Below, one piece after another: positions 1-7,724 of a stretch of DNA of 45,057 nucleotides (the stretch's first letter is position 1; the number at the start of each line of letters is the position of its first letter). Made by a program: the position numbers and the translations under genes. The DNA lies in NCBI GenBank assembly GCA_022340845.1, contig JAJDNG010000066.1, positions 1 through 45,057 on the forward strand. Direction: 5' to 3'. Source of the DNA: Gammaproteobacteria bacterium (GTDB taxonomy: Bacteria > Pseudomonadota > Gammaproteobacteria > SZUA-152). The notes beneath the pieces were generated by a model. The model was not told where the DNA came from and ran no database searches. It was given only the letters and a program-made list of their open reading frames with translations.

Positions 1-656
1 TTAGTTTCGAAATACTCAAGACTGAACGCTATATCGAATCCCCAATATTCATTCTCCTTGCTGCCATATAGAATCGAAGCTTGAGTTGTATCAAATGAGC
101 CCGCGAATGCGTTTATTTGAGTCCCAGCTTTTTCTTCTGCGGATTTTGTGTATATATTAATAACACCAGCGAATGCGTCAGCTCCATATACTGCAGAACC
201 TGGACCTCTTATGACTTCGATGCGGGAGATGTCGGAAATGGGCAAAGCTCCTACGCCACGGTCGCCTAACCACATCTGAGTGATGGGTATGCCATTCATT
301 AACATCAATACTTGCGGATTAAAAGTAGTATATATGCCGCGGATGGAATAATTTGGTGTAAATCTTAAAGGGGACAATGACACATGTAATCCTGGCACGG
401 ACTCCAATACCTGGTCGAGTTTCTGCGCCCCCATCGCCTCAATATCCTTGGCCGTGATTACCGTGGCCACCGCCGGTGCCCGCGCCAGGCTTTGTTCGCC
501 CCCGGTGGCGATACTGATCATCTCTTCATCAAACGCGAGGGCTAAATCCTCTTCGGTGGATTCGGCAGGACTAATCTGGGGAAATACAAAGAGGCACATT
601 GCTGCTATCCAGCAGCAATGGCGGCATGCGATTGAGTTGCACCGTGTTGAGAACAT
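1..656 (-). CDS. TonB-dependent outer-membrane receptor, N-terminal part (cut by window edge)
   Basis: The reading frame stays open to base 1, so only about 218 N-terminal residues are visible and the beta-barrel lies outside the window. After a probable signal peptide rich in Cys and hydrophobic residues and ending near SPAES, the sequence follows the plug domain of TonB-dependent receptors: a segment like VATVITAKDIEAMGAQ, then VLESVPGLHVS, then the hallmark IRGPGSAVYGADAF and GVINIYTK. The family imports siderophores, vitamin B12, metals or sugars through the outer membrane using TonB energy; the substrate cannot be told from the plug. I chose the ATG at 656 because it precedes a signal-peptide-like stretch; no strong ribosome binding site is visible. 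It is divergent from a substrate-binding protein and a histidine kinase, which suggests a joint uptake or sensing role (inference). Confidence 0.88.
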   Translation of the reverse strand, partial: MFSTRCNSIACRHCCWIAAMCLFVFPQISPAESTEEDLALAFDEEMISIATGGEQSLARAPAVATVITAKDIEAMGAQKLDQVLESVPGLHVSLSPLRFTPNYSIRGIYTTFNPQVLMLMNGIPITQMWLGDRGVGALPISDISRIEVIRGPGSAVYGADAFAGVINIYTKSAEEKAGTQINAFAGSFDTTQASILYGSKENEYWGFDIAFSLEYFET

Positions 657-1077
657 GTTATTACCGCTACTTTTTTGTTCTGAAATCTCGCGTTGCTTTT
701 CTGTAAGTTATTGTAATTTCTTTCAAATATTTCTATTTCTGGCGTTTTATTGAGTTGACCGCGTTCGTGGTTGGTCCACTGTCGTATCAAGCGGCATCCT
801 ATGTTTTTTCTTTAAGGATTCTTTAACATCGAATCGTTTAAGCTACACTGATATTGTAATTTGTGAAGAAAGACAACCATTTAATCTTAATTTCTTATAA
901 GTGTAGACGATAACCTATAGAATGGAACTTTACTCCGTTGAAAAATATAAAAATTTTGTATCATTTCTCATATGGATCAAGTGTTCAGATTCTCTCCCAG
1001 GCATGACCCGGATTAATGGACCCCATAGCTAACCCGCAGGCCTAAGTTCCTAAACCATGACATTTGTTGCGTTCTGA
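657..1077. other. Divergent intergenic region between the TonB receptor and the substrate-binding protein
   Basis: AT-rich region with no convincing gene. It must hold promoters for both divergent genes. The clearest structure is the pair of TTCTTTAA repeats at 808-826 (listed separately). A TTGAAA at 938 and TATCAT at 959 resemble promoter hexamers for the plus-strand gene, but the 15-bp spacer is short, so I do not call it a promoter. Confidence 0.5.
808..826 (-). promoter_or_regulatory. Direct repeat with 11-bp period upstream of the TonB receptor
   Basis: Two copies of TTCTTTAA (808-815 and 819-826) lie 11 bp apart, read as TTAAAGAA-N3-TTAAAGAA on the strand of the TonB receptor. An 11-bp period places both half-sites on one face of the helix, as in binding sites of OmpR/PhoB-type winged-helix response regulators. 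A near-identical arrangement, TTAACGAA-N3-TTAACGAA, sits upstream of the TlpA/DUF4266/DUF3570/ApbE operon at 7705-7724. The function is inferred from spacing and recurrence only. Confidence 0.4.
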
Positions 1078-2022
1078 ATGAAGCTATTTTTACAGCGATT
1101 TTTTTTGTTTGCTGCGGTTGTTTGTTGCCTGTGTTTGCCATCGGTGGGTTACTCTCGCGTGCGAATCGCGGTGATATATCCGCAAGTCGATCAACCCTAC
1201 GCAAAAGTGTTTGAGCAAATCATTGCCGATATTCGCCTGCAGAAAGGCTTTGAGGTGCAAACCTATACATTGAGCGACAACTACGACCCCGGCACGGTAA
1301 GTCAATGGATTCGCAAGCAAAACGCGCAAACCCTGGTGGCATTGGGGCAGCGGGGTGTGGATATAGTGGAGAGCCTGAATATGGATATCCCCATCATCGT
1401 CGGTGCGGTGTTATACGCGTCGGTTTCACAGAATAATCTGGTGTCGGGAATTAGTCTGACGCCGGATCCGGACCTGCTGTTCAAGCACCTTAAGCAATTA
1501 GCGCCGGGCATAAAGCGGGTGCACGTGGTTTATAATCCCGATCGTTACCAATGGCTTATCGATTATGCCAAAAAGGCCGCCTCAAGGCGCGGGGTAACCA
1601 TTGTCGCCAGGGAGGCTCGAGACTTGCCCAGCGCCGCGCCTATGTATCGGGAGTTGCTCGCCGATAGCCAGCAAGACAACGATGCGGTTTGGTTGTTGCA
1701 GGACTCCACGACGGTCGGTAATTCTTCCATTCTCCCGCTGGTGCTCAAAGAAGCGTGGGAGAAAAAACTGGTGGTGTTTTCCAGCAATCCCAGCCATGTG
1801 CGCCGCGGCGTGTTGTTTTCATTGTATGCCGATCAGGATGCTATCGGCAGGAGCATTACGCAATTGTTGTTGCATCAGACCTCCGGCACTTCCAAATCCA
1901 AAGGATTACTGCCTTTAAGTGATGTTCGCATCGCAGTGAACCTGCGCACGGCCGGTCATATTAAGCTGGATATTCCTTTTGAGCAGCGCCGCCAGTTCGA
2001 TACGGTGTACCCGAAGCGGTAG
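1078..2022 (+). CDS. Periplasmic ABC-type substrate-binding protein (ABC_sub_bind family)
   Basis: A 314-residue protein with an N-terminal signal peptide (roughly residues 1-26, ending near SVGYS) followed by RVRIAVIYPQ, the first beta strand of a type I periplasmic binding fold. Later segments TLVALGQRGVDIVE, IPIIVGAVLY and RVHVVYNPDR fit the ABC_sub_bind family (COG2984-like). No ABC permease or ATPase gene is adjacent, so it may act as a ligand-sensing or delivery protein rather than part of a classical importer (inference). The histidine kinase gene begins on the base after its stop codon, so the two are almost certainly co-transcribed, and the kinase may read its ligand-bound state. The start is the first ATG that gives a signal peptide; no strong Shine-Dalgarno sequence is visible. 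Confidence 0.82.
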   Translation: MKLFLQRFFLFAAVVCCLCLPSVGYSRVRIAVIYPQVDQPYAKVFEQIIADIRLQKGFEVQTYTLSDNYDPGTVSQWIRKQNAQTLVALGQRGVDIVESLNMDIPIIVGAVLYASVSQNNLVSGISLTPDPDLLFKHLKQLAPGIKRVHVVYNPDRYQWLIDYAKKAASRRGVTIVAREARDLPSAAPMYRELLADSQQDNDAVWLLQDSTTVGNSSILPLVLKEAWEKKLVVFSSNPSHVRRGVLFSLYADQDAIGRSITQLLLHQTSGTSKSKGLLPLSDVRIAVNLRTAGHIKLDIPFEQRRQFDTVYPKR

Positions 2023-4377
2023 ATGATGATGAATCGGCTATTAAACAAAATCACAGCCAATTACAGTTTCCGGCGTCAATTGTCGGTAGCGTTTACCATT
2101 GGCATTTTGATTCTGGCGCTGGTGTCGTCACTGACAACGTCATGGTTAGGTAGTCAGCGCACCAAAGACAATATTATCGAGCACGGTAAACAAATTACTC
2201 AAAACCTTGCCCGGCAAAGCATCCTGGCGTTGTTGTACGCCGAAGGGGAAAATGCGCGGGAGGCTGCGCAAGGGGCGCTGGAATTCCCGGATGTGTTGTA
2301 TGTGGCGATCTTTGATTTGCAGAACAATATGTTGCTCAAACAAGGGGAACTCAATGTCAGCCGTAGCGATTATCTTTTGCCGGAAAACCACAACGCCAAT
2401 CTAGTGGAAGAGACCTCCGATTTTTGGCGCATTGCCAGTTATGTATACACTGATGCCGGGGGGGTGGATGATGACTTTCTATTTGTGGATGTGCCCAAAC
2501 AGCAGCGCTTGGGCGTAGTGGAAGTCATCATAGGCAAAGCTAATATGCGTAAAGCAGTCACCAGCGTCTTTTTGGTGAATATTGGTATATCCATCACATT
2601 GGCATTGATGTTGTTGATGGTGTTGCGCTACTTTACCCGGCGCCTGACCCATCCTCTCTACAATCTGTCAGGCATCATGGGTATGGCCAAACAAGGCCAG
2701 ACGAATGTACGTGCGTTGCATGATGGGCCGCAGGAAATCTCCACCATGGCGCATGCGTTTAATAATATGATGGCCGCGCTGGAGGAACGCGACCAGCAAT
2801 TGCGCGAACAAAATGAGCTACTGGAACAACGCGTGGCTGAACGCACGACCGAGCTGGCCATTGCCCGGGATGATGCTTTGCGGGCCAGTCAGGCGAAAAG
2901 CGCTTTTCTGGCTAACATGAGTCATGAGTTGCGAACACCGTTGAACGCCATCATCGGATACAGTGAATTGTTGGAAGAAGATGCCAAGGATGACGGACTG
3001 GTTCATTATTGTGCTGATCTGCAAAAAATTAAATCCGCCGGTAACCATTTGTTGACTCTGATTAATAATGTGCTGGATTTGTCCAAAATCGAAGCGGGTA
3101 AAATGGAATTGGACATTAGCGAGTTTTCCTTAAGCTCGCTTCTGGAGGATATCGAATCATTTTGTTTGCCCCTGGTCACCAAGAATCACAACCGGTTTGT
3201 GCTGGATTGCCCCGATGATATCGGTCTTATGAAAGCCGATGTGATGAAAATTCGCCAATCGGTGTTGAATCTCATCAGTAATGCCAGTAAATTCACCGAA
3301 AACGGCACCATAACGCTAAAAGTCAGGCGCGAGGTGATCGATGAGCGGGAATGGGTCGCTTATCACATTAGCGATACCGGTATCGGCATGACGCCGGAGC
3401 AAGTGGACAAAATCTTTAGAGAGTTTACTCAAGCCGATGCCAGCACCACCCGCAAATACGGCGGTACTGGCCTGGGATTGGCCATCAGCAAACGCTTCAG
3501 TGAAATGATGGGGGGAACCATTCAAGTCAGTAGCGAGCTAAACAAAGGTTCAATATTCTCAATGCGCATCCCCCGAGTGGTTACCGCGCCCCTGCCGGTC
3601 ACGCCGGTGCAAGCCCGCACATTTAGTGAGCGGCGCACCAGTGTCAGTAACATTCTGGTGATCGACGAGTCGCACAACACCCGCCAATTTATTCAAGACC
3701 AGTTGGCTCAAAATGGCTTTGCGGTGATGACCGCTCCCAGTAGTGGCACTGCCCTGAAAATCGCCGAAAAACTCAGGCCAAACGCCATTGTGATGAATGT
3801 GCAGACGGCCAATATTTGTTACATCGAGCTGATTCAAAAGATCAACCGGATTCCGGATTTGAAAGATGTGCCCTTATTTTTAGTCTCCATCGCGGACGAT
3901 TTGGCCGCCGGTTATGCATTACGGGTCTGCCGTGTGGTGGAAAATCCCGGTAACGGGGGCTTGGCCGGCTTATCCGATGAGTTCAAAGGCGATTCGGACC
4001 AGTCGATACTGGTGGTCGAAAATCAACAGCCTACTTTGGATCATATTGCCTCCGTGTTCAAAGACATTGCCCAGCACATCCAGGGCGTACGCGACGGCGA
4101 CAGTGCGTTTAGCAGCGTCCAAAAACAAAAACCGCATTTAATGATTGTGGATCCCTTTTCGCTGGATGCCGCTCACAATGAATTTTTAATGGGTATTCAT
4201 AAAGACCGAGATATGAATGCGACCCCGGTCGTGTTGATCAAGAGTGATGGGCTGGACTTGACTGCGTTTCGCGACCGGTTAAGGGCGATACTGAAAACCG
4301 CCGAATATCCCAGCGAGGAATTTATCGATAATTTTACCTACCAATTGGCTCACAGCCAGCGGTCGTCGGAAATGTGA
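2023..4377 (+). CDS. Membrane hybrid histidine kinase with two receiver-like domains
   Basis: 784 residues. Transmembrane helix about 20-40, extracytoplasmic sensor about 45-178, second helix about 180-201, HAMP about 202-255, coiled coil about 255-290, then a HisKA domain with phospho-acceptor His301 in [16 protein letters not shown]. The HATPase_c domain shows an N box (NLISNASKF, Asn416/Asn420), a G1 box (DTGIG, 451-455) and a G2 box (GGTGLGL, 480-486), so kinase catalysis looks intact. Two C-terminal receiver-like domains follow. In the first (about 543-650) the position expected for the phospho-Asp is Asn592 in IVMNV. In the second (about 661-760) the acidic pair at the end of strand one is reduced to Glu-Asn, although Asp710 is present. 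No Hpt protein or DNA-binding response regulator is encoded nearby. The start is the first of three consecutive ATG codons directly after the upstream stop. Confidence 0.9.
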   Translation: MMMNRLLNKITANYSFRRQLSVAFTIGILILALVSSLTTSWLGSQRTKDNIIEHGKQITQNLARQSILALLYAEGENAREAAQGALEFPDVLYVAIFDLQNNMLLKQGELNVSRSDYLLPENHNANLVEETSDFWRIASYVYTDAGGVDDDFLFVDVPKQQRLGVVEVIIGKANMRKAVTSVFLVNIGISITLALMLLMVLRYFTRRLTHPLYNLSGIMGMAKQGQTNVRALHDGPQEISTMAHAFNNMMAALEERDQQLREQNELLEQRVAERTTELAIARDDALRASQAKSAFLANMSHELRTPLNAIIGYSELLEEDAKDDGLVHYCADLQKIKSAGNHLLTLINNVLDLSKIEAGKMELDISEFSLSSLLEDIESFCLPLVTKNHNRFVLDCPDDIGLMKADVMKIRQSVLNLISNASKFTENGTITLKVRREVIDEREWVAYHISDTGIGMTPEQVDKIFREFTQADASTTRKYGGTGLGLAISKRFSEMMGGTIQVSSELNKGSIFSMRIPRVVTAPLPVTPVQARTFSERRTSVSNILVIDESHNTRQFIQDQLAQNGFAVMTAPSSGTALKIAEKLRPNAIVMNVQTANICYIELIQKINRIPDLKDVPLFLVSIADDLAAGYALRVCRVVENPGNGGLAGLSDEFKGDSDQSILVVENQQPTLDHIASVFKDIAQHIQGVRDGDSAFSSVQKQKPHLMIVDPFSLDAAHNEFLMGIHKDRDMNATPVVLIKSDGLDLTAFRDRLRAILKTAEYPSEEFIDNFTYQLAHSQRSSEM

Positions 4378-4421
4378 GCTTTAGACTTTAGTGACCTTTG
4401 TTAGAAATTAGCGCACATAGT

Positions 4422-4464
4422 CAGCCGCATGGCTGCATGATTCGCGGGGATTTACGCGCGAATC
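4422..4464. repeat. Two small inverted repeats between convergent genes
   Basis: CAGCC-GCAT-GGCTG at 4422-4435 and GATTCGCG / CGCGAATC at 4439-4446 and 4457-4464 lie between the convergent kinase and apbE genes; the second overlaps the last apbE codons. They could form hairpins that end transcription from either side, but no T-tract follows, so an intrinsic terminator is not established. Confidence 0.3.
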
Positions 4465-5378
4465 GTCCAGTACTTTACCCCTTGTTGATCCAAAAACGCT
4501 TCGGCCTGGTCTCCGTGCAGCATGGCCAAAGTGGCCATTATGCCGGCTTCGGTGCAAGTACCGGCAATCACCGTCACGGAGCGCGGCGCGCCTTGTACCG
4601 GCCAACCGGTGCGCGGGTCGAGGATATGGCTATAACGCACTCCGTCTTTTAATAAATATCGCCGCGCATCGCCGCTGGTCGCTAATCCCCCATGTTGCAG
4701 TTCATACACTTTGGTGTTTGCGTTGAGCGTAGCGGGTGAGGCATCCGGGGTTTCTATACCGATGATCCAGCCGTTGCCGTTGCGCCTTGGTCCGGTGGTG
4801 GCGATATCGCCACCGAAGTTGACCAGGCAACTGATGGCCGCCGCTTCACGCAATAACAGCACGGTGTGGTCCACGGAATATTCCTTGCCGATGCCGCCCA
4901 AATCGATTTGCATGTCCTTGGGCATGCGAATTTTTGGGGGGCGCCAATGGACTTTGTGCCAGCCGATGCGTGAGAGGATTTTTTTTATGCGGGCGGGCGC
5001 CGGTATGCGGTCACTGCCGTCGAATGTCCACGCCTCCCGCAATACGCCGGAGGTAATGTCGAACCTGCCATCGCTCAGCGCATAGCATTGGGCGGCGTAG
5101 TCCAGCATTTGCGCGGTTTCTTCATCGACTTTAACCGCGGCGCCTTGCGCGTGGTTGATCTTATGAATGATATTGTCTTGCCGGTAGCGGCTGAGTTTAT
5201 GCTCTACTCTCAGCGCTTCGCGCTGTGCAATGCCTGCAAGCTGCCCGGCGAGCACTGGATCTTGCGTATCCATCAGTACTTCGCAGGGACTGGCCATGGC
5301 ATTGAAGCGGCCTATGCAGTAGTCTTCGCTAAACTGTAGTTGCGGTGTGAGTTGCGGTATGAGTTGCGGCGTATCCAT
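4452..5378 (-). CDS. apbE: ApbE-like FAD:protein FMN transferase (divergent subtype)
   Basis: 308 residues with ApbE landmarks: RFNAMASPCEVLMD (24-37), FDITSGVLREAWTF (106-119), DLGGIGKEYSVD (159-170), NFGGDI (187-192) and SHILDPRTGWPV (250-261). The family transfers FMN from FAD to a Thr/Ser of extracytoplasmic proteins and needs Mg2+. Two oddities stand out. The C-terminal metal site of typical members, Asp-Ala-x-Ala/Ser-Thr, reads Gly279-Ile-Met-Ala-Thr283, so the ligand Asp appears missing while Thr is kept (alignment by eye). No signal peptide or lipobox is visible, and an in-frame TAA a few codons upstream rules out a longer start. The N-terminus holds three tandem Pro-Gln-Leu repeats of 12 bp. 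It is the last gene of the operon after DUF3570 and is likely its partner. I am sure of the family; activity and location are open. Confidence 0.88.
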   Translation of the reverse strand: MDTPQLIPQLTPQLQFSEDYCIGRFNAMASPCEVLMDTQDPVLAGQLAGIAQREALRVEHKLSRYRQDNIIHKINHAQGAAVKVDEETAQMLDYAAQCYALSDGRFDITSGVLREAWTFDGSDRIPAPARIKKILSRIGWHKVHWRPPKIRMPKDMQIDLGGIGKEYSVDHTVLLLREAAAISCLVNFGGDIATTGPRRNGNGWIIGIETPDASPATLNANTKVYELQHGGLATSGDARRYLLKDGVRYSHILDPRTGWPVQGAPRSVTVIAGTCTEAGIMATLAMLHGDQAEAFLDQQGVKYWTIRA

Positions 5379-5464
5379 AACGGTGATTTAGACCGATGGC
5401 GCGCTTGCCGGTTTGGTAAGTCGAGCCATTGTGCGCTCCACTCACCGCGTCCGGACAACGCGCA

Positions 5465-6874
5465 TTAAAATTTAACGTTATAACTTGCCTGCAGGATAAT
5501 CGCTTTAACATCGGGAGACAAATTATAGTCGCGTAATTTGCCAATCGCATCCGCCGGATAGCCCTGGTTCGATTGCTTCATGTATTCCGCCCGGAAAGTG
5601 AACTCGCTGTTTTTGCCAAGTTCCGCGCCGTACAGTAACCCGAATGTGGTCGTCGTCATATCACCCAGGCGATAGTCGGCGCTGGCGTATTGCGGCAGTG
5701 GCTCACCGTCCACCAGGTAGTAGCGATAAAAATTGGCGGCGGTTTGCTGATAATAACGTGCGTGGGGCTGCAGGTAATGATGCCGGCCTAGCTCGTAGCG
5801 ATAGCGCAAATCCACGGTGTGGGACTTAACGTCCCAGTCGTCCCAATAGTAACGATAGGTCAGATATACCACATCGTCGGTAAACTGATGATTGGTTTTC
5901 CAGTACACGCTTTGCCGGGTCCGCGAATCAGGGCGCCTTTCGTGTAAATATCGGTAGGTATTGTTGGGATCTACTGCGGGTACCAAGTCACCGGTCACTG
6001 GATCCACTACGGTCAAAAGTTTGTAGGGATCGGTTAAGTAGCCGCTGGACTGGCCTATGCTGTAATTGAACTGAGTGAGGGTGTGACGGCTGAGAACCTG
6101 GGTAACACCGAATAACAAGTCGGTGACATTTTTGGTTTCGCCGCCTTCGCCTTCCCCGCCTTCGCCGTCGTCATCACCTTCATTCTCGCCACCACTGGTT
6201 GAACTGGTGGGGACTTCCGTGAAAGGATCCGGGGCGCCGCCAATGGGGGAGACTGTGTCGTGACTGAACGACGCCCCGGCGGACAATGTGGTGTTTTTGT
6301 TGTTGGCGTCGTAAGTGAAAGTGGCAGATACTCCCAGCGACGTGTAATCGGTTTCGGTGGAGAAGTTTGCGCCCAACAAGGCTTTCAAGTAGCGGCTGGT
6401 GGGCTTTTCCCATAACACATTCGCCGCAAAGCGGGTGTCTTCAAACGTGGGGTCCAAAGGCGTTTCATTGGGCGCGACGGAGTAGGATTTTTGTCCTGAC
6501 GGACCGGAAAACGTTTGGGTTTTATCCGCGGGCACCGCACCGTTCGCGGACGCGCCACTGAGTGCGTCAACCACAAACTTGAAATTCAGGAATTGATCAT
6601 TCCCCATGTCGTTGCGGGCGCTGATTACCGGTTCCACGGCGGTCACGCGGTCCTGTTCTGAGTAATACAACAGCGCCGAATCGTATTCCCAGTTTTTAAA
6701 TGGTTCACTGGCCGCCGCCGGATGTGGCAGGTGCGTGCCCAGTAATGCGCACGTCGCGGTGGCCAGGGCGCCACTGATGGACTTTGGTTTTTTTACATGT
6801 AGAGGTTTTTTTCCCTGTAGGGGCTTTTTTACAGGAGTGGTTTTTTTTGCATGAAGGGATTTTTTTAATTGCAT
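5465..6874 (-). CDS. DUF3570 outer-membrane protein
   Basis: 469 residues from the ATG at 6874. This start is set by GGAGG six bases upstream; a TTG two codons earlier would abut that site. The N-terminus is a long basic region of four 6-residue repeats ending in Lys-Lys, then a hydrophobic stretch (about 32-55) with a likely cleavage near HPAAAS. The body is rich in alternating polar/aromatic strands and ends in YNVKF, as in outer-membrane beta-barrels. DALSGAS (Asp103 to Ser109) resembles the Asp-x-x-Ser/Thr-Gly-Ala-Thr/Ser site that ApbE enzymes flavinylate in NqrC and RnfG. An acidic Gly/Glu/Asp insert lies at about 228-247. The family function is unknown; its neighbours DUF4266, TlpA-like and ApbE recur with it in other bacteria, as I recall from genomic surveys. 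Overlaps the DUF4266 gene by 10 bases. Confidence 0.88.
   Translation of the reverse strand: MQLKKSLHAKKTTPVKKPLQGKKPLHVKKPKSISGALATATCALLGTHLPHPAAASEPFKNWEYDSALLYYSEQDRVTAVEPVISARNDMGNDQFLNFKFVVDALSGASANGAVPADKTQTFSGPSGQKSYSVAPNETPLDPTFEDTRFAANVLWEKPTSRYLKALLGANFSTETDYTSLGVSATFTYDANNKNTTLSAGASFSHDTVSPIGGAPDPFTEVPTSSTSGGENEGDDDGEGGEGEGGETKNVTDLLFGVTQVLSRHTLTQFNYSIGQSSGYLTDPYKLLTVVDPVTGDLVPAVDPNNTYRYLHERRPDSRTRQSVYWKTNHQFTDDVVYLTYRYYWDDWDVKSHTVDLRYRYELGRHHYLQPHARYYQQTAANFYRYYLVDGEPLPQYASADYRLGDMTTTTFGLLYGAELGKNSEFTFRAEYMKQSNQGYPADAIGKLRDYNLSPDVKAIILQASYNVKF
6788..6859 (-). repeat. Four in-frame 18-bp tandem repeats with A-tracts in the DUF3570 leader
   Basis: Four 18-bp units (6842-6859, 6824-6841, 6806-6823, 6788-6805) encode SLHAKK, TTPVKK, PLQGKK and PLHVKK. 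Each ends in a run of about five to eight A residues on the coding strand. The repeats extend the basic n-region of the signal peptide. Unit gain or loss would keep frame, whereas slippage in an A-run would break it, so the locus could be hypermutable (inference). Confidence 0.75.
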
Positions 6875-7095
6875 CCGCAACCTCCACCGCCGACACCGGC
6901 GCCGCCACTGGAGGCTTCTTTACTGAAATAAATATGCTCATCCAAACCAGACTCCAATGGGTGTGGGTCCAGTTGCATTTTTTTCTCCGCCAGCAAATCC
7001 CGTTCCCAGGGTTTGACTCGCTCCAATGAACACGCTTGGGTGAGCACGACAAGCGGCAACAACGCCAAAAATAACGCTAAATAGATTCGGGGCAT
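6865..7095 (-). CDS. DUF4266 small lipoprotein with Gly/Cys-rich C-terminus
   Basis: 76 residues. A hydrophobic leader (residues 4-21) ends in Leu-Thr-Gln-Ala-Cys22, an imperfect lipobox, so the mature protein is probably a lipoprotein of about 55 residues. VKPWERDLLAEKKM (27-40) and the C-terminal SKEASSGG followed by a glycine stretch and Cys73-Gly-Cys75-Asn76 match the DUF4266 family. The function is unknown. The terminal Cys-x-Cys could bind a metal, form a disulfide or be modified, and the thioredoxin-like protein encoded just upstream is a plausible partner (inference). The codons of the Gly-rich tail also provide the GGAGG ribosome binding site of the DUF3570 gene, so the two are translationally linked. 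The gene begins 22 bases after the TlpA-like stop. Confidence 0.85.
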   Translation of the reverse strand: MPRIYLALFLALLPLVVLTQACSLERVKPWERDLLAEKKMQLDPHPLESGLDEHIYFSKEASSGGAGVGGGGCGCN

Positions 7096-7117
7096 AATAG
7101 GATACTCGGCTACAGGG

Positions 7118-7639
7118 TTATTGTTTCAGTAATTCGCGGATCTTGCTTTCCAGCTTTTCGGTATCCGATTCCCTGAAACCGATGTGAGATAGATGCAGTT
7201 GTCCTTTGCGGTCAATTAAATAGGAACTGGGCATGCCCATGACCTTGTAGCTTTCCGCGGTTTTACCTTCCGGGTCGAAAGCTACAATGAAGTTGCGATC
7301 AAACTCTTTTAAGAAGTCGTCCGCCTTGGATTTGCTTTTATCCAGATTAACGGCCACAACCACTAAACCTTTGTCTTTGTATTTACTTTGGATCTTGTTC
7401 ATCCAGGGAAAGGATTTGCGGCACGGTGTACACCAAGACGCCCAGAAATCCAGATACACGACACTCCCCTGCAACTGATTCAGTGAGATAGTGTTTTCGT
7501 CGGCGGGCAATTCAAATGTCGGTGCGTCGGCGGCGAACAAGAGGGGGGAGAAAATCGTTGTTGCTAAAACCAGAGTTGTTACCAAAACCAGAGTGGGCAA
7601 AGCGGGGCTTTGCGTGTTGCGATAAAAACGATACGGCAT
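7118..7639 (-). CDS. Exported TlpA/ResA-type thioredoxin-like protein
   Basis: 173 residues with a signal peptide to about Ala36-Ala37 and one thioredoxin fold. FWASWCTPCRKSFPW carries the redox pair Cys70/Cys73, and GMPSSYLID carries the cis-proline. The family acts outside the cytoplasm as a thiol reductase or oxidase, often in cytochrome c or metal-site maturation. As the first gene of the TlpA/DUF4266/DUF3570/ApbE operon, a likely target is the Cys-Gly-Cys tail of DUF4266 (inference). The ribosome binding site GAAGGA lies seven bases before the ATG. The signal peptide contains an 18-bp tandem duplication (7559-7594, 16 of 18 bases identical) encoding two copies of a TLVL(V/A)T-like unit. 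Confidence 0.88.
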   Translation of the reverse strand: MPYRFYRNTQSPALPTLVLVTTLVLATTIFSPLLFAADAPTFELPADENTISLNQLQGSVVYLDFWASWCTPCRKSFPWMNKIQSKYKDKGLVVVAVNLDKSKSKADDFLKEFDRNFIVAFDPEGKTAESYKVMGMPSSYLIDRKGQLHLSHIGFRESDTEKLESKIRELLKQ

Positions 7640-7704
7640 GATTGATCATTCCTTCTTCAAAATAAACATCGGGCGCTATATTATGCGTTAAAACTTAGTG
7701 AAGG

Positions 7705-7724
7705 TTTCGTTAAAATTTCGTTAA
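7705..7724 (-). promoter_or_regulatory. Direct repeat with 11-bp period upstream of the TlpA operon
   Basis: TTTCGTTAA occurs at 7705-7713 and 7716-7724, read as TTAACGAA-N3-TTAACGAA on the operon strand. The pair lies about 20 bases before a CATAAT that could be the -10 element (about 7679-7684), where an OmpR/PhoB-type activator would replace a -35 box. The same spacing with core TTAAAGAA precedes the TonB receptor (808-826). Confidence 0.45.

Noticed and set aside
5379..5464. Upstream extension giving ApbE a signal peptide
   Set aside because: An in-frame TAA lies a few codons before the ATG at 5378, and the overlapping frame does not encode a signal-like sequence.
6874..6880. TTG start for DUF3570 two codons upstream of the ATG
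   Set aside because: The GGAGG ribosome binding site would directly abut the TTG, whereas it is correctly spaced for the ATG at 6874.
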